Below are positions 12,681 through 24,018 of a DNA stretch of 64,000 nucleotides, piece after piece; within the stretch, counting starts at the first letter, position 1, and each line of letters begins with the position of its first letter. Below the pieces are notes generated by a model that saw only the letters and a list, made by a program, of their open reading frames with translations, was not told the DNA's origin and did not search any database. The position numbers and the translations under genes were made by a program. Origin of the DNA: Macrocybe gigantea (taxonomy: Eukaryota; Basidiomycota; Agaricomycetes; Agaricales; Callistosporiaceae). The DNA is taken from assembly GCA_011319805.1 (NCBI GenBank), contig SJRY01000266.1, positions 186,001 to 250,000 of the forward strand, written 5' to 3'.

Positions 12681-13408
12681 GTGTGTGTCTGCCACTTCGC
12701 TAGTTGATTGCTTTGTTCATTGTTGGAAGATAGATTTGATAAAATGTATATTTTCTTCCATTGTACCTCTTCGCACCCTTGGAATATCAAGCATAGTACA
12801 AGATTGACAGTAAGAATTAAACCAAGTACATCGTTAAGTATCGATGTTATGTCGTCACGGACAATGCAGTTATTACGACCGCAGTGCATGGTTTCACTTC
12901 TTCGAGCGTTATTTACAATGCTCCTCACAATGAGCGGATTTGCGGCCCAGTCTATTCGTTGAGCCTCCTACTTCCGCCGGACCATGGCTCTCAGCGAAAC
13001 CGGAACGGTACGGAAATCATCAAATGGCTGAGTGTCTTGCCATCAGTCGCGCTCGAGCATGGAGATACTATCGACACGTATCCGCCTTTTCACTGTTCTA
13101 CTGCGGATAATGCTCTTGAGCGAGGCAGAACATTTGGATATTGTCACGGTATGGTTCGCCTTTGATTTAGGAAAGCTCGACGGATAGAACACGGCTCACC
13201 AACTCAGGCTTGTTCTCATTATCTGACCGTGATAGTAACGACAGGTGGGAACCCTATAGGCGCACTACGTTTGTGGCCGTGGATTATCGGGATGCACGGG
13301 AATTTGTTGTATGTACTGATAGAGTTAGCGTCTAGGATAAGAAGTATACAGCGTAGCGCGGCTAGCGAGCAGGCTAAATGAAACACCAAGATGAGTCGCA
13401 AAAATTAT
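12681..13408. other. Intergenic region between transporter and tRNA-Ala
   Basis: It contains the 3' flank of the transporter. Several open frames of 60-90 codons exist on both strands without family motifs. I see no gene here. Confidence 0.5.
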
Positions 13409-13510
13409 GGACGTTCAGGGGATTGAACCCTGGACCTTATACACACGAGAACCGCGCCATAAGACGTTGTTGCTTGCAAAGCATACGCGCTACCACTGCG
13501 CTAAACGCCC
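13409..13510 (-). tRNA. tRNA-Ala(UGC) with 31-nt intron, copy 1
   Basis: The minus strand folds into a full cloverleaf. Acceptor GGGCGTT pairs with AACGTCC (one G:U); D-arm GCGC/GCGC with loop AGTGGTA; anticodon stem TATGC/GTATA (one G:U); loop TTTGCA plus T with anticodon TGC; T-arm CAGGG/CCCTG with loop TTCAATC. A 31-nt intron follows position 37, the canonical eukaryotic site. Mature length is 71 nt before CCA addition. The internal A and B boxes are the promoter; a TTTTT run just past the gene is the likely Pol III terminator. It differs from the copy at 57230-57331 only at three intron positions. Confidence 0.92.
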
Positions 13511-13660
13511 ATGCTTTATGTCCTGCTGAAAATACTTTCGAGCTCGATGATTATACACCATGAGCGCTCGTGTGAACTTTGAGTGAACTTGCTTGGCCAT
13601 CGCCGACATAGGGACACTTACTCCCATCCTCGGGGCAGCATCTGAACAGACACCAGCTGA

Positions 13661-14890
13661 ATGCCGGCCCACGATGACAGACCGACGTTCGTTCAGTCGC
13701 TGCTTGTAAGAAGTCCCATCTCATCTCTTTATGTGTTTTTGAGTTGTTCACGGCACAAGGCAGGCGGGATGGCGGGGACGGCGGTGGACCTGCTGTTCTT
13801 CCCTATAGACACCGTCAAGACGCGGCTGCAATCCGCGCAGGGCTTTGCTCGAGCGGGCGGATTCGGCGGGATCTACAAAGGCGTTGGGAGCGTCGTAGTA
13901 GGAAGCGCGCCTGGCGGTGAGCTATTCGCTTTCGAGTTCAACTGCTACATTTTTTGTTTCATACGATGTCGTATATTTCTCGCTTGGCAGCCGCGGCGTT
14001 CTTCTCGACGTATGAAACGATGAAAAAAATCTCGCCTCTGCCAGAGCGCCTCGCGCCCGTAAACCACATGATCTCGGCATCCGTGGCGGAAGTCGTGCGT
14101 ACCCCCCGCTCTGCGCCTTGCGAGGAACGCTGAACTCGGTGACCCATTCTACTCCCCTCCCTTTGTATCCAGGCCGCCTGCCTTATCCGTGTCCCTACGG
14201 AGGTCATCAAGACGCGGACGCAGACGCTCACGTATGGCGTGCTGGGCCGGTCTTCGCTTGCGGCGGCGAAGCAGGTCTTGAGAAACGACGGCTGGGCTGG
14301 GTTCTATCGAGGATTTGGGATCACTGTCATGCGAGAGGTGAGGATCGTTCTAGCCGTCACCGTTTGCACGCTCTACAACCCCCCAATCCCACCTTCATTC
14401 CATCACGCTCAATTCCTCCATACCCCACAAACCTTTTACTTATTTACTCCTCTGCATTGGGTGCTTGCACGTAGATCCCGTTCACCTCGCTCCAATTTCC
14501 GCTGTACGAGCTGCTCAAGTCTGAGCTGTCCAAAAAGCTCAACCGGAAACCGCTGCGCGCACACGAAGCTGCCGTGTGTGGCAGCATAGCCGGCGGAGTC
14601 GCCGCCGCGCTCACCACGCCCCTCGACGTTTTGAAAACGCGTGTCATGTTGGATCTTAGGGTGACTTTTTTTTTTTGCATCGCATGCCCTTTTGCTTATT
14701 CGTTCAAAAACAGAATCCGTCCCGAGATAGCACCCCCTCGTTGTTGACCCGCTTCAGGACGATATACGTATCGGAAGGCGTCGCTGCCTTATTTTCGGGC
14801 GTGGTGCCACGGACATTGTGGATCTCTGCAGGAGGTGCCGTGTTTCTAGGCGTGTATGAATGGGCAGTGCACGGGCTCATGGGCATATAA
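13661..14890 (+). CDS. Mitochondrial S-adenosylmethionine carrier (Pet8/SAMC-like)
   Basis: Six exons encode a mitochondrial carrier family protein of the inner membrane with three repeats. The carrier signatures are visible: repeat 1 [12 protein letters not shown], repeat 2 [12 protein letters not shown], repeat 3 [12 protein letters not shown] (Px[DE]xx[KR]x[KR] type). Flanking blocks [51 protein letters not shown] and [19 protein letters not shown] are typical of the SAM carrier subgroup, which imports SAM for mitochondrial methylation, lipoate and biotin synthesis. All joins (for example GTAAGAAG after SLL and GTGAGC after APGA) keep frame. Length is near 300 residues, as expected. No frameshift was seen. 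Confidence 0.9.
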
Positions 14891-15047
14891 ATATCGAAGC
14901 ATCTCCCATTCACCACACTCTTACAACAGGCTAGACTAACTGACACATTACATAGAGGTACATATACCGATTTACGCAGTCGTGGAAAATAATAATCAAT
15001 CCTTAGGGTATTCGCCGCGGCAGAACTGCGACAGGCTCCGTTCCACT

Positions 15048-17313
15048 TCATGGCCCTTCAACATTTGGATCGGGCCCTAGCCGAAGGATCACCCGAGGAA
15101 GTTTCTTCTGAGCTTGAGCGGCCACTTCTTCTTTCTCGTCTCCCTTTTCGCCCTCGTTTGACAGGCGAGTGGCCTCCAGGGCCTGGGTGAGGTCTGAGAC
15201 CGAGACGGTTCCCGCCTTCGGCTTGACGCTCTGTTTGTGGTTCTTCTCTTTAGCCGCAGCACCAATGCTCGTCGGCGTCTTGCTCCCCTTGCGTTCTCGC
15301 AAGGTCCTATCAGAGGGCAGAATGAATGACGCCGACGCGGTCTGCGCCAGGCTAGGGGACTTGTCCAATACAGAAAACAAGGCCACCATGCGCTCAAGCC
15401 AGGCTTCCATCTGTGTGCCCAGCGCGTTCGATTGTCGCCCTCCTCGTCGCTTCTTCGTGGCTTTCTCAATCTGCAGTGTCTTTTTTAGTGATGCTCTTTC
15501 GATGGACGCAGGGAAGGATGGCACATCACCTTTTCGAGGTTCTCCACGTTCCACCAGCTCTCGTCTACCTGGCCCGGAGCACCTGAAACGTCCACCAGGC
15601 CAGATAAATGAGCCATAGCCCCGCTCGTCAGCGCGCGATCGCTATAGCCTCCTTCGAGTACGCTGACCACCCGCCCGTGAGCGTACCGATCGCTGAACGC
15701 GCATACGTCTTGGGTGAAACGGTAATAGAACGATGCTGGGACCTTGCGGTTGTGGCGAGACATGGAGGAGTATTCGTGTTCGCATGCGTCCATTCCACAG
15801 CTACAGGAACAATGAGCAGGGTTCGCCCCAGGTGATCGGAAGGTGAGCGAAAGAAGATGGTTAGGCGCGTCATGAGATGTGATGAACGGTTGACAGAGTC
15901 AGATGCACTCGTACCTGATGAAGACCATCACATCTTCACCGGGTCCTCCCGTCCCATCGAGGAACTCTTCTGCCTTGCGCAATAACCGACTGTATTGCTC
16001 CTTGTACAGCACGTTCCAGAAATGCTCCTCAGATGTGTATTCTTGCAGGTGAACGTTCTCGATGTGCTGCCCGTGGGATTTGTGGATCGAAACCGACGCC
16101 GCTTGCACAAGAGCGGGTTTGCCATCCTGGATACATGTGTGTGAAAAGAATGTAGGGCATCGATTTAATAGGGATCTACCTCGCAGGGGAACGAAAGGAT
16201 GTCGTGGACCGATCCGTAATATATTTGCGGGCCTCGTTTAGATGGTGCGGGCGCACCTGCTTCGATTTCGAGAATCTGGCGATAGGTCTCTTCGTTGACC
16301 TGCCATGCAATGGACTGCGTTCCATTTCCTAAGGGGGCGAAAGCCGCATCAGAGCATACTCCGCTATCTCTCCGCATGAGCACTTGCCATGATGCAAATC
16401 TATGTCCAGAATAACGACGCGGTTTATGCCGTGGTTCAAGTGTGCTGGTTTAGACTATTGTCAGAGAAGCAGCGCATATCATTGGTTGTCGTGCATACCG
16501 TGAGCTGCACCGATAGCGACGTTGTTGACGAAACAAAAACCGGAAGGGGTATCTTCCCCGCAGTGATGTCCAGGAGGCCGAACAACAACAAAGGCACGGC
16601 TGATCCGCGCGGAATTTGCAATCTCCGAAGATTGCATGACTCTGTCAACTGCTTCGCAAACAGCACCGATAGCACCTTGTATAGCATCAACAGATTCGGG
16701 ACATACTGTAATGGCATCAACTCCAAGAAAGGGAAAGAGCAAAAGATGAGCAATGACGTACAGTACAAATCTCCTTGTGGTAGACCTTCAGGTATTTCGG
16801 AGTCGCCGCTCTGAATTCGCTCGCGGCTGTTCTGAGCCCATGATTTGAGTTTCTGAAGATACACGTCGCCTTCGATATCCCCATGTATATACTTGACGGC
16901 AGGGTTGTTCAGAATATCGACGCTTGCTCGACTGTGAACAATGTGCAACGGCAAATGGACGGGCAGGGCTGCTGTATCTTGCTGGATATTCAAACGTTCG
17001 ATGGCTGCCACCAGTGCTTGCGGATCAGAATTCCCATTCTGTCTCGTCTCTCCCGACGTGGTGCTTGTTTCGGAGTTTCGCGTCCAAAAACGGTCTCAAG
17101 ACGCGCGATGGCGGCAGCTAGTCCGACAGATATCGCTCGGAGACGTTCCGGGCGTTCGACAATACTAGACAAGTCCCTGGAACGTATGTATCGGTGTCGG
17201 AAACATGCTTCCTGAAGGAATATCGCGACGTTTGCCTTGTTGTCTATGACTGTAGTGAGACACGCGTGTTACTCGGGTCGTTTGGCGGATAATTGCATAC
17301 CTTGAATACCCAT
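15048..17313 (-). CDS. Histone deacetylase, HOS3-like (class II)
   Basis: The first coding exon is only 13 nt (17301-17313, MGIQ), joined over a 51-nt intron to VIDNKANVAIFLQEACFRHR, then SSIVERPERLRAISVG. The catalytic core follows: LPQGDLY/LCPESVDAIQGA, VVVRPPGHHCGEDTPSGF (active-site His pair), CFVNNVAIGAAH, VVILDIDLHHGNGTQ (metal ligands Asp and His), a CGMDACEHE segment and the closing VVSVLEGGYS. This gene order and the ERPERLRA start match fungal HOS3, an NAD-independent deacetylase. A C-terminal basic, Ser/Lys-rich tail of about 150 residues ends at 15048. The intron at 16329-16387 inside HHG/NGTQ has a GC donor (GCAAGT). No frameshift was found in the catalytic part. Confidence 0.9.
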
Positions 17314-17696
17314 TCCATATACCGTCCTGTAATATATGATCTACAGATAATACGCGTCGGGGGCAGACGAAGGGACAAAGTTGACGTGCATCGTCATGGG
17401 CACACAATCAGAACTCACACAAGTCCAAATATAGGCCCTAATCGTTTACTCTCGCCAACATTGGCCTTCAACACAATTTCTCATAATGACGAAAGTCCAC
17501 AAGTTTTGTCTGCTGCAGCATACAATTGTGTTGCCCGTTTTACATATTACAATGAACCTATTACTAACCTGCAGATAATACATAACCCTGCAACCTCGGA
17601 ACGTCGAGGTTCGCAAAACCGAAATAAATTAAACACAAGCGCTGCGGCCCATCAATGGGGCGCCTGGCATCAAGAATGAAGACAGGTGTGGAACAG
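17314..17696. other. Short intergenic region
   Basis: It holds the 5' flank of the HOS3-like gene and the 3' flank of the next minus-strand gene. No gene is seen. Confidence 0.5.
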
Positions 17697-19507
17697 CTAC
17701 GTCGATAGCGAGTGCAGCCTGTCCAGCAGAATTGCCCACTCCATAACCGTCACTCCCTGTCTCAAGGCTTCTTCCCTGATCTCCCGGTTCCTCGTCTCGT
17801 CCGTCAGCCTCGCTATGGCTCTCAAGTGACTTTCTGTGACGATTCCAAGCTTTCCGAGTATAGGCGCGAGATGCAGCAGAGGAGGGTCGCAGGACGCCAG
17901 AATTCTGTCAATACCAAATGGAGAGTTGGACTTGACGATGCTGTTCGTGGAACCGGAATGCGTGTGGAGGAACAGCGAAGGCGGTGTCCGGTTTCGTATG
18001 GGCGTGGGGCTCCTGGGGGGCGTATGAATTAAAGGCGGCGACGGATGTCGTCGAAGGGGCGTCGACGACCGCGGCATCATGACTGTGTCGTAAGCGTCAT
18101 CTATCGTTTTCGGACTCATCAAGGGCGAATGGTCTTCGTGGCGCAGTGTCTCTCTTTCGGGCGTCGGGAGGGCTGGAATGCTGCGATTCCATGACTGCCC
18201 GGAATTCGTCCTCTCCACCAATTGGCTTTGCGCCTTGACGTCATCAGAACGGGAATGGGAATGATACGTATGCCCGGAAGACGATTTTCGGCCGGACGGA
18301 ACGTATCGCTGCTAGAAACCGTTGAAAATGAGACCCAGTCGATCCAGCCGAATGAGAGACTGAAATGCTTACCTCTGGCGAAGCTCGTGCGGGTTCGACG
18401 ACTGTGTTACTGACCGGGCTGGATTTCGATTCGAGCGTTCTCTTTGCCTCTGGCAACGCCTTCCTGCTTCTGTTCGTGTTGGGATCGATTTCTACGACTT
18501 CGCCTTCCTTTCTGTCGTCTCTGTAATCTTCGAGGCCGTAGAATTCAATATCCTTCACAGGGCCACCCTCCGCCTCCTTCGCCACCTGCTCTCTCCATTT
18601 CGAAATAGTCACCGTCCGAACGGGCCCGTCTTCCAAAATGCGTCGGTCGACCATCTCGTACGTCTGGCCTGGCCTGGGACCATTCACGTCATAGTTCTTT
18701 ACATGCGACCCGAGTCGACTGGGTTTCCCTATCCAATCTCGTCCTCCCTCATGAGGTGCCTGCTGCGCACGGGGCGAATAGACGTTGACCTGCGTATTCG
18801 GGGGTTTTGCCGCATGATACGTTTCTGTCGTTCTCTGATAATCCTGGACTGCCGGCTTCGTCATCCGTTTCGGATCAGAGCTGCCGCCAAAAAGCTGCTC
18901 CACGTCGTTGATGTATTGGCCGTATTCGCCATAGGCGTCGAAGCCGCTGTACTTGGTCGCCGTCGTCGTGCTCTTGTCGAACTGGCGAGTGCCGCTGTTT
19001 TCGTCACTCCTTCGCGCCTGAAGAGCGTTCTTTGAAGGGCGCAGAGGCGGCTGTGGTGGCTGTGGGTAGTGATGGCGGTTGACCGACTCCGGCCTTAATG
19101 GTGCTGTATATGTGATTGCATCGAAATCATCATCCAAGGGTGAAGCTGACCCCATGATATCGGATCCCATCTTGCGACCGTCCCACTCGGATCGAACGCC
19201 CCGCGTCGTCATTCCTCCCTGCGTTGTTTCGTCAAAGTTGTCATGCTGGACCGTCTCTGTCGGTGCAGGGTGGTGTCGTCGTGCGCCTCGTCGCCCCGAT
19301 CCGCCGTGTTTATTAGGAACCAAGTAATACACCCCCGAATCTATCATCACAAGCCCACATCAGTTCCCTTTTATATCACTGGTGTAGAGCATATGAGGCG
19401 TGAAGGCGCGGCTTCTAATAAGCCCTCCTTGTCTTTTCCTCTTTTCCTTTCGGTGGCGTGAAAGGTCAAACGAGCAACTCACCCGTTGCTGCATCGTTTT
19501 GTTGCAT
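17697..19507 (-). CDS. Unrecognised Pro/Ser/Arg-rich, mostly disordered protein
   Basis: Three exons: a 25-nt first coding exon (19483-19507), a 142-nt intron (19341-19482, GTGAGT to GATAG), a long exon, then an intron from GTAAGC after ARASPE to GTCAAG before AQSQLVERT. The product is about 510 residues. The middle has an acidic/aromatic stretch (GFDAYGEYGQYINDVEQLFGG) typical of a conserved motif in a disordered protein; next come RTVTISKWREQVAKEAEGG and FYGLEDYRDD. The C-terminal 80 residues (APILGKLGIVTESHLRAIAR to the end) look helical and folded, with an EWAILLDRL ending. I do not recognise the family and assign no function. It could be a nuclear or cytoskeletal scaffold, but nothing proves that. 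Confidence 0.7.
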
Positions 19508-19563
19508 GTTTCCACTCACCGACAATTCCGGGTCGGTCCTGTTGCTTCTCCTGGAGAACAAAA

Positions 19564-19977
19564 ATGGTGGGAAACACCAGAGCATCCAAAGTAAGTTAGA
19601 AGTGGTTTATGATTGGAAAAAAAAAATCTTTTTTTCAGGAGTTTGGTATTTGGCGGTCGGTCGCTTGGATCGAATATATCAAAGAGCCTTTTGGTTTACA
19701 CGAGGCTGCATCGTGGGCTGCGCAATGCTGGTATTTAAGTCGAGTGGCTCGTCTTCCCCACGTGTTTAGATTGTTAGAGCTCCTTCAAGTTGGCGCCCAT
19801 TTTCTTCCTATCTTTTTACATACTCCACCACCCTATCTTCACATGACTTTAATACTAGGGCTATGCGAGTGCTGGTTCACACCCTGCACCGAGGCTATGC
19901 GCACCAGCAGAAACAGGGCATGTGTCTTCCAGACGTGCGCCTTCCGACTTATCGGGGACAGGACCCCGCGTCGTTAA
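19564..19977 (+). CDS. Possible small two-exon hypothetical gene
   Basis: ATG at 19564 opens MVGNTRASK. A perfect GTAAGT donor at 19591 and a T-rich tract ending TTTTTTTCAG (19638) join it in phase to EFGIWRSVAWIEYIKEPFG and a hydrophobic stretch with HFLPIFLHTPPPYLHM, to a stop at 19977 (122 residues). It starts only 57 nt from the divergent gene at 19507, so a shared promoter would be needed. No family is recognised. The alternative is a chance frame with chance splice sites. Confidence 0.3.
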
Positions 19978-20524
19978 TCAGATATCCAGTTTGATGTGGT
20001 CTATATGGATCCGCACGAGACATGATGGCCATAATCGAATTCATTTACGAGACGCTGGCGCTGAAGAGTTGGCTCTTCAGAAGTTCACGTCATCGACGCT
20101 TTGGATCGTGAACAGGTCCAACTGGATTCATGTGCAGACTCGGGAAGACGCTTGCAGATAGAGAAACGCGTTTTCCGGTCAGCGTGATGAAACCAGTCCG
20201 CCAATCAAAAAAGCAGAATTTCCGAAAAGCGATCGCCGAACTAGATAATTACTATAATTTATAGAGTCAATAGGCTACCGAACAAATATCAAATAAATGT
20301 ACAACAAACGTTACTCAGAGGCAGGGATGCTGGCGAGAAAAGTCTGCGAAGCCGGGCAGGGTATCCAACCGAACAGCGTTGCTCATAAATATATAGTCGT
20401 TGGAAAGGAAAAGGAAGGAGTGGCAAGCAACAGGGCAAGAGAAGACGGGCATCAAAGTGGATCACCAGCTGGGAAAAAGAAAAAAAAAGAAAACACCGTG
20501 CCTGCCGGTTCGGTTCTCCCCAAT
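19978..20524. other. Intergenic region
   Basis: Contains the 3' flank of the RhoGAP gene. Nothing recognisable. Confidence 0.5.
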
Positions 20525-23120
20525 TTATGCCATCTTCGCATTCTTCGCATTCACCTTGCTATCGCCGTGCGTCCGCACCACCGGCGGGACTGGAGGTGCA
20601 GTGCTGGGCGGCGTGAAGAATCCCTCGGCGGTGATGCCGATCGCCTCCACACCGGCGCCGCTCGACTTGCGCATCGTTCCGCGGCCGACCGCGATCGAGC
20701 CTTTCCGCCCGACCGTGCCGGCTCCGTTCTCGATGCTGATCATCGACCTGGACCGCCCCATCGACGCATATGCCAGGCCGTTGCCGCCAATCGACTCAGT
20801 CACGCTCGGGTCGCCGAATGTCGTGTGCACGACCGTGCGCTCGCCGTCGCTGTCATCCCCTGCGTCCGTGTCGAGGATCCGCCAGAGTTGGCATTCCGAA
20901 GTCGTGCCTTGAACGTCTGGCCATTACTGACGCCAGCACCGTTGGCCCACGCGCTTGGCGGCCCCTTTCCCCTCGCATGGCCGTTTCCGTCCTGCATCGC
21001 GGAGCCGTTGTTCGGCCCGATGGGCATGACGAGCATGGCATCGTCAATGTCTTCGTCGTCGTCAATGTGCGACACTGGCCGCGGGCTTGCCGAGGCCGAG
21101 CTCCGCTCCGACGCCGCAAAAGCCTCAGCTCGCATATCCGATCGCGAAGGCGGCACCGCCTCGCTGCGGTCCCAGATCTCGTCAAAGACTTCGTAATACC
21201 GCTGGATGCACAAGTAGACGATAGCTCCAAGAGTGGTTTTGCCTTCGACACGTGGAGAAGTCGGTTCCGATAGCGCGCTTGAAGTGATCGATGGGCCGCC
21301 TGGTACAGCACACATCATGACGTCGCGAGCAGGGTTGGAACCCTTCACAAGGTTCGGACAGAGGACGATGGCAAGGTTGTAAGCGTCCATGCGGTTTGAA
21401 GCCGAGCGTAGGGAGACCTCGTGCATCAAATCTGGGTGGCTTCAGGTCAATAAGATGGAAAGTAGAACACAATGAAGGGCTCTTACGTAGGACGGCGCTA
21501 AGTAGGATGTAAGAACAGGGTGGGATTTCAGGCAGCAGAGTTTCGCGAATATAGGCGATGCTCGTCATATCAGCAGGATCTCTAGACATTGTGGGACAAC
21601 GTGCGATGACAGGGTAGAGATTCTCCGGAAAGATAGGTTCTGGAAGATCGCGTAGGTACTTCTTGAGGAGCACTGCAGCCAGATGCGGGTCTCCAAATGT
21701 TTCCAGTGATACAACGTGGCCTGGATAAAACATCAACTCCAGATATGCAATTTGCGAATCCGGAACTACCTCTATCATATGCCTCTTGCGCGGCTTTCAG
21801 CATGACCGATTGAGGCGAGCGTCTGAATAGGCCCACTTCCATCATTCCTGTGACGATGTTAACAGCATCATAAGTGCTATAGCAATGGATCAGTACCTGT
21901 CTCATGCAAGTACTGAATTGCATCCTTGACCACCCTTGGTACACCACCCTTCTCTCCGTTGTAGCCCATAAGCTCCTCCAAAGGCACGCCGAAAAGACTA
22001 GACCGAGTTGGCATGGGTAATGTGATTTCTCGTTCGTGCTTCAGATTCTCCCTATATGCGCATAAATGTGGCAGTTTTGTCTGGCAAACACCGCACATAC
22101 TGGTACACCGCGGGAGGGATGTCAATCTGCGTTAAAGGGATGTGATGTGCCAGTTCCGAAAGTGTCGCGATATAGATAATTTTCCGAAAGAATTTTGGAC
22201 TGGAGTTCGGGCATGTATTAGCTCTGGAATAACGCCAACCAGACAACGATGGTCTTGCCTGATGATGGCTCCTGCAAGAGAAAAGAGCACTGCGGCGGCG
22301 AAGCGGTTAGTGGAGTTAGTCACGGAAGTTGAGTCATATTCCGCACTCTTTGAAAAGAAAGACGAATGAACGATATACTGCGTGTGACGCTTTAAGAACG
22401 GACGCCTTGTCTAAAGTATATACGAGCGTACCAAACGCTTCAAGTTCTTGCGGTACTTGCGACTCAGAGATCGATGTGCTTTCCAAACCCAGTTCCAGCC
22501 TGGTGTATGTTTCCCTCCAGCAGTAAAGAAAACAACGGTATAATCCGACTCCACTATTCAAATCGTAAATTTGAATAACCTATAAACGGAGAAGTGACGT
22601 ACCGTATAGGTTGAGGTATGACAAAGTCCGTCTGCGGAAAAAGAGGATCAACTGACAGGCACGCGGAAGAGGAGCATGGAGCCGCACGATAGAAGGAGAT
22701 CGTAGTTGACGTCCTTGGGATCGGGCAAAGCGGACGCGTTCACGCACACCCTTTTATGGACAGATCAACAATACAGACATGGAACAGGCGGTACTTGTAC
22801 GTACATGGGCCGGGTCCTTGACACCATGAAAGAAAATAAGGCAACGATGTTCATGTGCCGGAAGCCGATTGCGCAACTCACTCGAAATCCACGCCGGCCT
22901 GGAAGATCAGCTTCGCGACGACATCTTGGACGAGCTCCAGCTGGCCGTACTCCTTCGCTGAGGGCTGCGGCCGTCTGACCCATGGCGGATTGAACAAGAT
23001 CTTTCGTTTGGCTTCGAGAGGCGTCCGGGGTGGCTCCTGGCCATGGGGTATCGCGGGGGCTGAAGGCGAGATTGAGAGGGCAGCCAACCGTTGCTTGAGA
23101 CTGAGAGGATTGGGTGGCAT
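20525..23120 (-). CDS. Rho GTPase-activating protein with N-terminal CRAL-TRIO/SEC14-like domain
   Basis: Start 23120 opens MPPNPLSLKQRLAAL. The next exons build a lipid-binding CRAL-TRIO/BCH-like domain: ASALPDPKDVNYDLLLS, then RTLSYLNLY, then VESDYTVVFFTAGG, GWNWVWKAHRSLSRKYRKN and LTQIDIPPAVYQY. The RhoGAP domain follows: SSLFGVPLEELMGYNGEKGG, GLFRRSPQSVMLKAAQEAY (with the Arg finger), HLAAVLLKKYLRDLPEPIFP, a helix with SNRMDAYNLAIVLCPNLV. The protein should switch off Rho/Cdc42-type GTPases at membranes. The C-terminal tail is Ser/Gly-rich. One base appears to be missing near 20880-20910; beyond it a low-complexity coding frame (GRSRSMISIENG, GVEAIGITAEGFFTPP) continues to a stop at 20525. 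If the shift is real, the protein would end near 20800 instead. Confidence 0.88.
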
Positions 23121-24018
23121 AGCCGGCTGGAACTCGAGCTCACCCCCGACTTGATGTGGCTGGGACGAGTCCTTTCTCCCATCATGAACGCTGTATGTGA
23201 TTAGGTAATCCAAGCCTGTCATGTGACGATCCAGTACCTTATGCCTTGAAATCTAAGCATCCCACTGTGCTTTTTGAAGGTGCCCACTACAACAATCTAA
23301 GCAGGAAATAACGTCCACCATCTGAGGAATCTATAAAGTGCTTCTACCCCAGCTTTGTATCAAAATAGCGGGGAAGGATGACTCGCAACGTTTTTGTGAT
23401 AGCAGATTACATTCGTCCCACTTCCCCGCTCATCTAAATCTCCCTAAATTTCTAATTCTGTTCACTAATATCTTTGATTGGCAGCTTGCACCGTTTAATA
23501 TGCGCCTCGACAAGAATCTGGCTAGGTAAGTTTAAGCAAAGATCATGTCATCAACGTATCTTCTCCTTATGACGAGGGCCGATGAAATGATTCTTCAGAT
23601 GTTTTTTCATTCAAATACCGTTGAGAACGAAGCAGCGCCCATGCTGGCATCGCTTCCACGATATCAATCATATTCTACTAGGATAACTAAATAGATCGTA
23701 TTATGGCAGCGGTAAAAGCTGCCGTATCACAACTCCCAGCACACTAACTCCTTCGGACCTCACCATCACTCAACGCGAGGAGCCAATGATTCCCGAACCG
23801 GACATAAATCAACCGCAGAGCGGCTGTTAGGGGATACATACTAATAGGTGGAACCAGTCACGCAGCCGCTGAACTCGAAGGGGGCTGACCGCCGGCAATG
23901 CGGGTTTAACAAACGCCGGCCGCGTCTGCGATGGAATGACCTTTCTTCTGTCGGTATATATACCCTACCTCCTCTCCAATGGCGCGCGATCACTCTGCTC
24001 CTTCCGGATCTATTCAGC
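23121..24018. other. Divergent promoter region of RhoGAP and CoA-ligase genes
   Basis: No coding features recognised. It contains a TATATATA stretch at 23955-23962 upstream of the + strand ligase gene. Confidence 0.5.
23955..23962 (+). promoter_or_regulatory. TATA box of CoA-ligase gene
   Basis: TATATATA lies 57-64 nt before the ATG at 24019, a typical spacing in fungi. Confidence 0.4.

Noticed and set aside
20297..21196. 299-codon open frame on the + strand
   Set aside because: It is antisense to the GC-rich 3' exon of the RhoGAP gene, whose minus-strand frame has clear family motifs.
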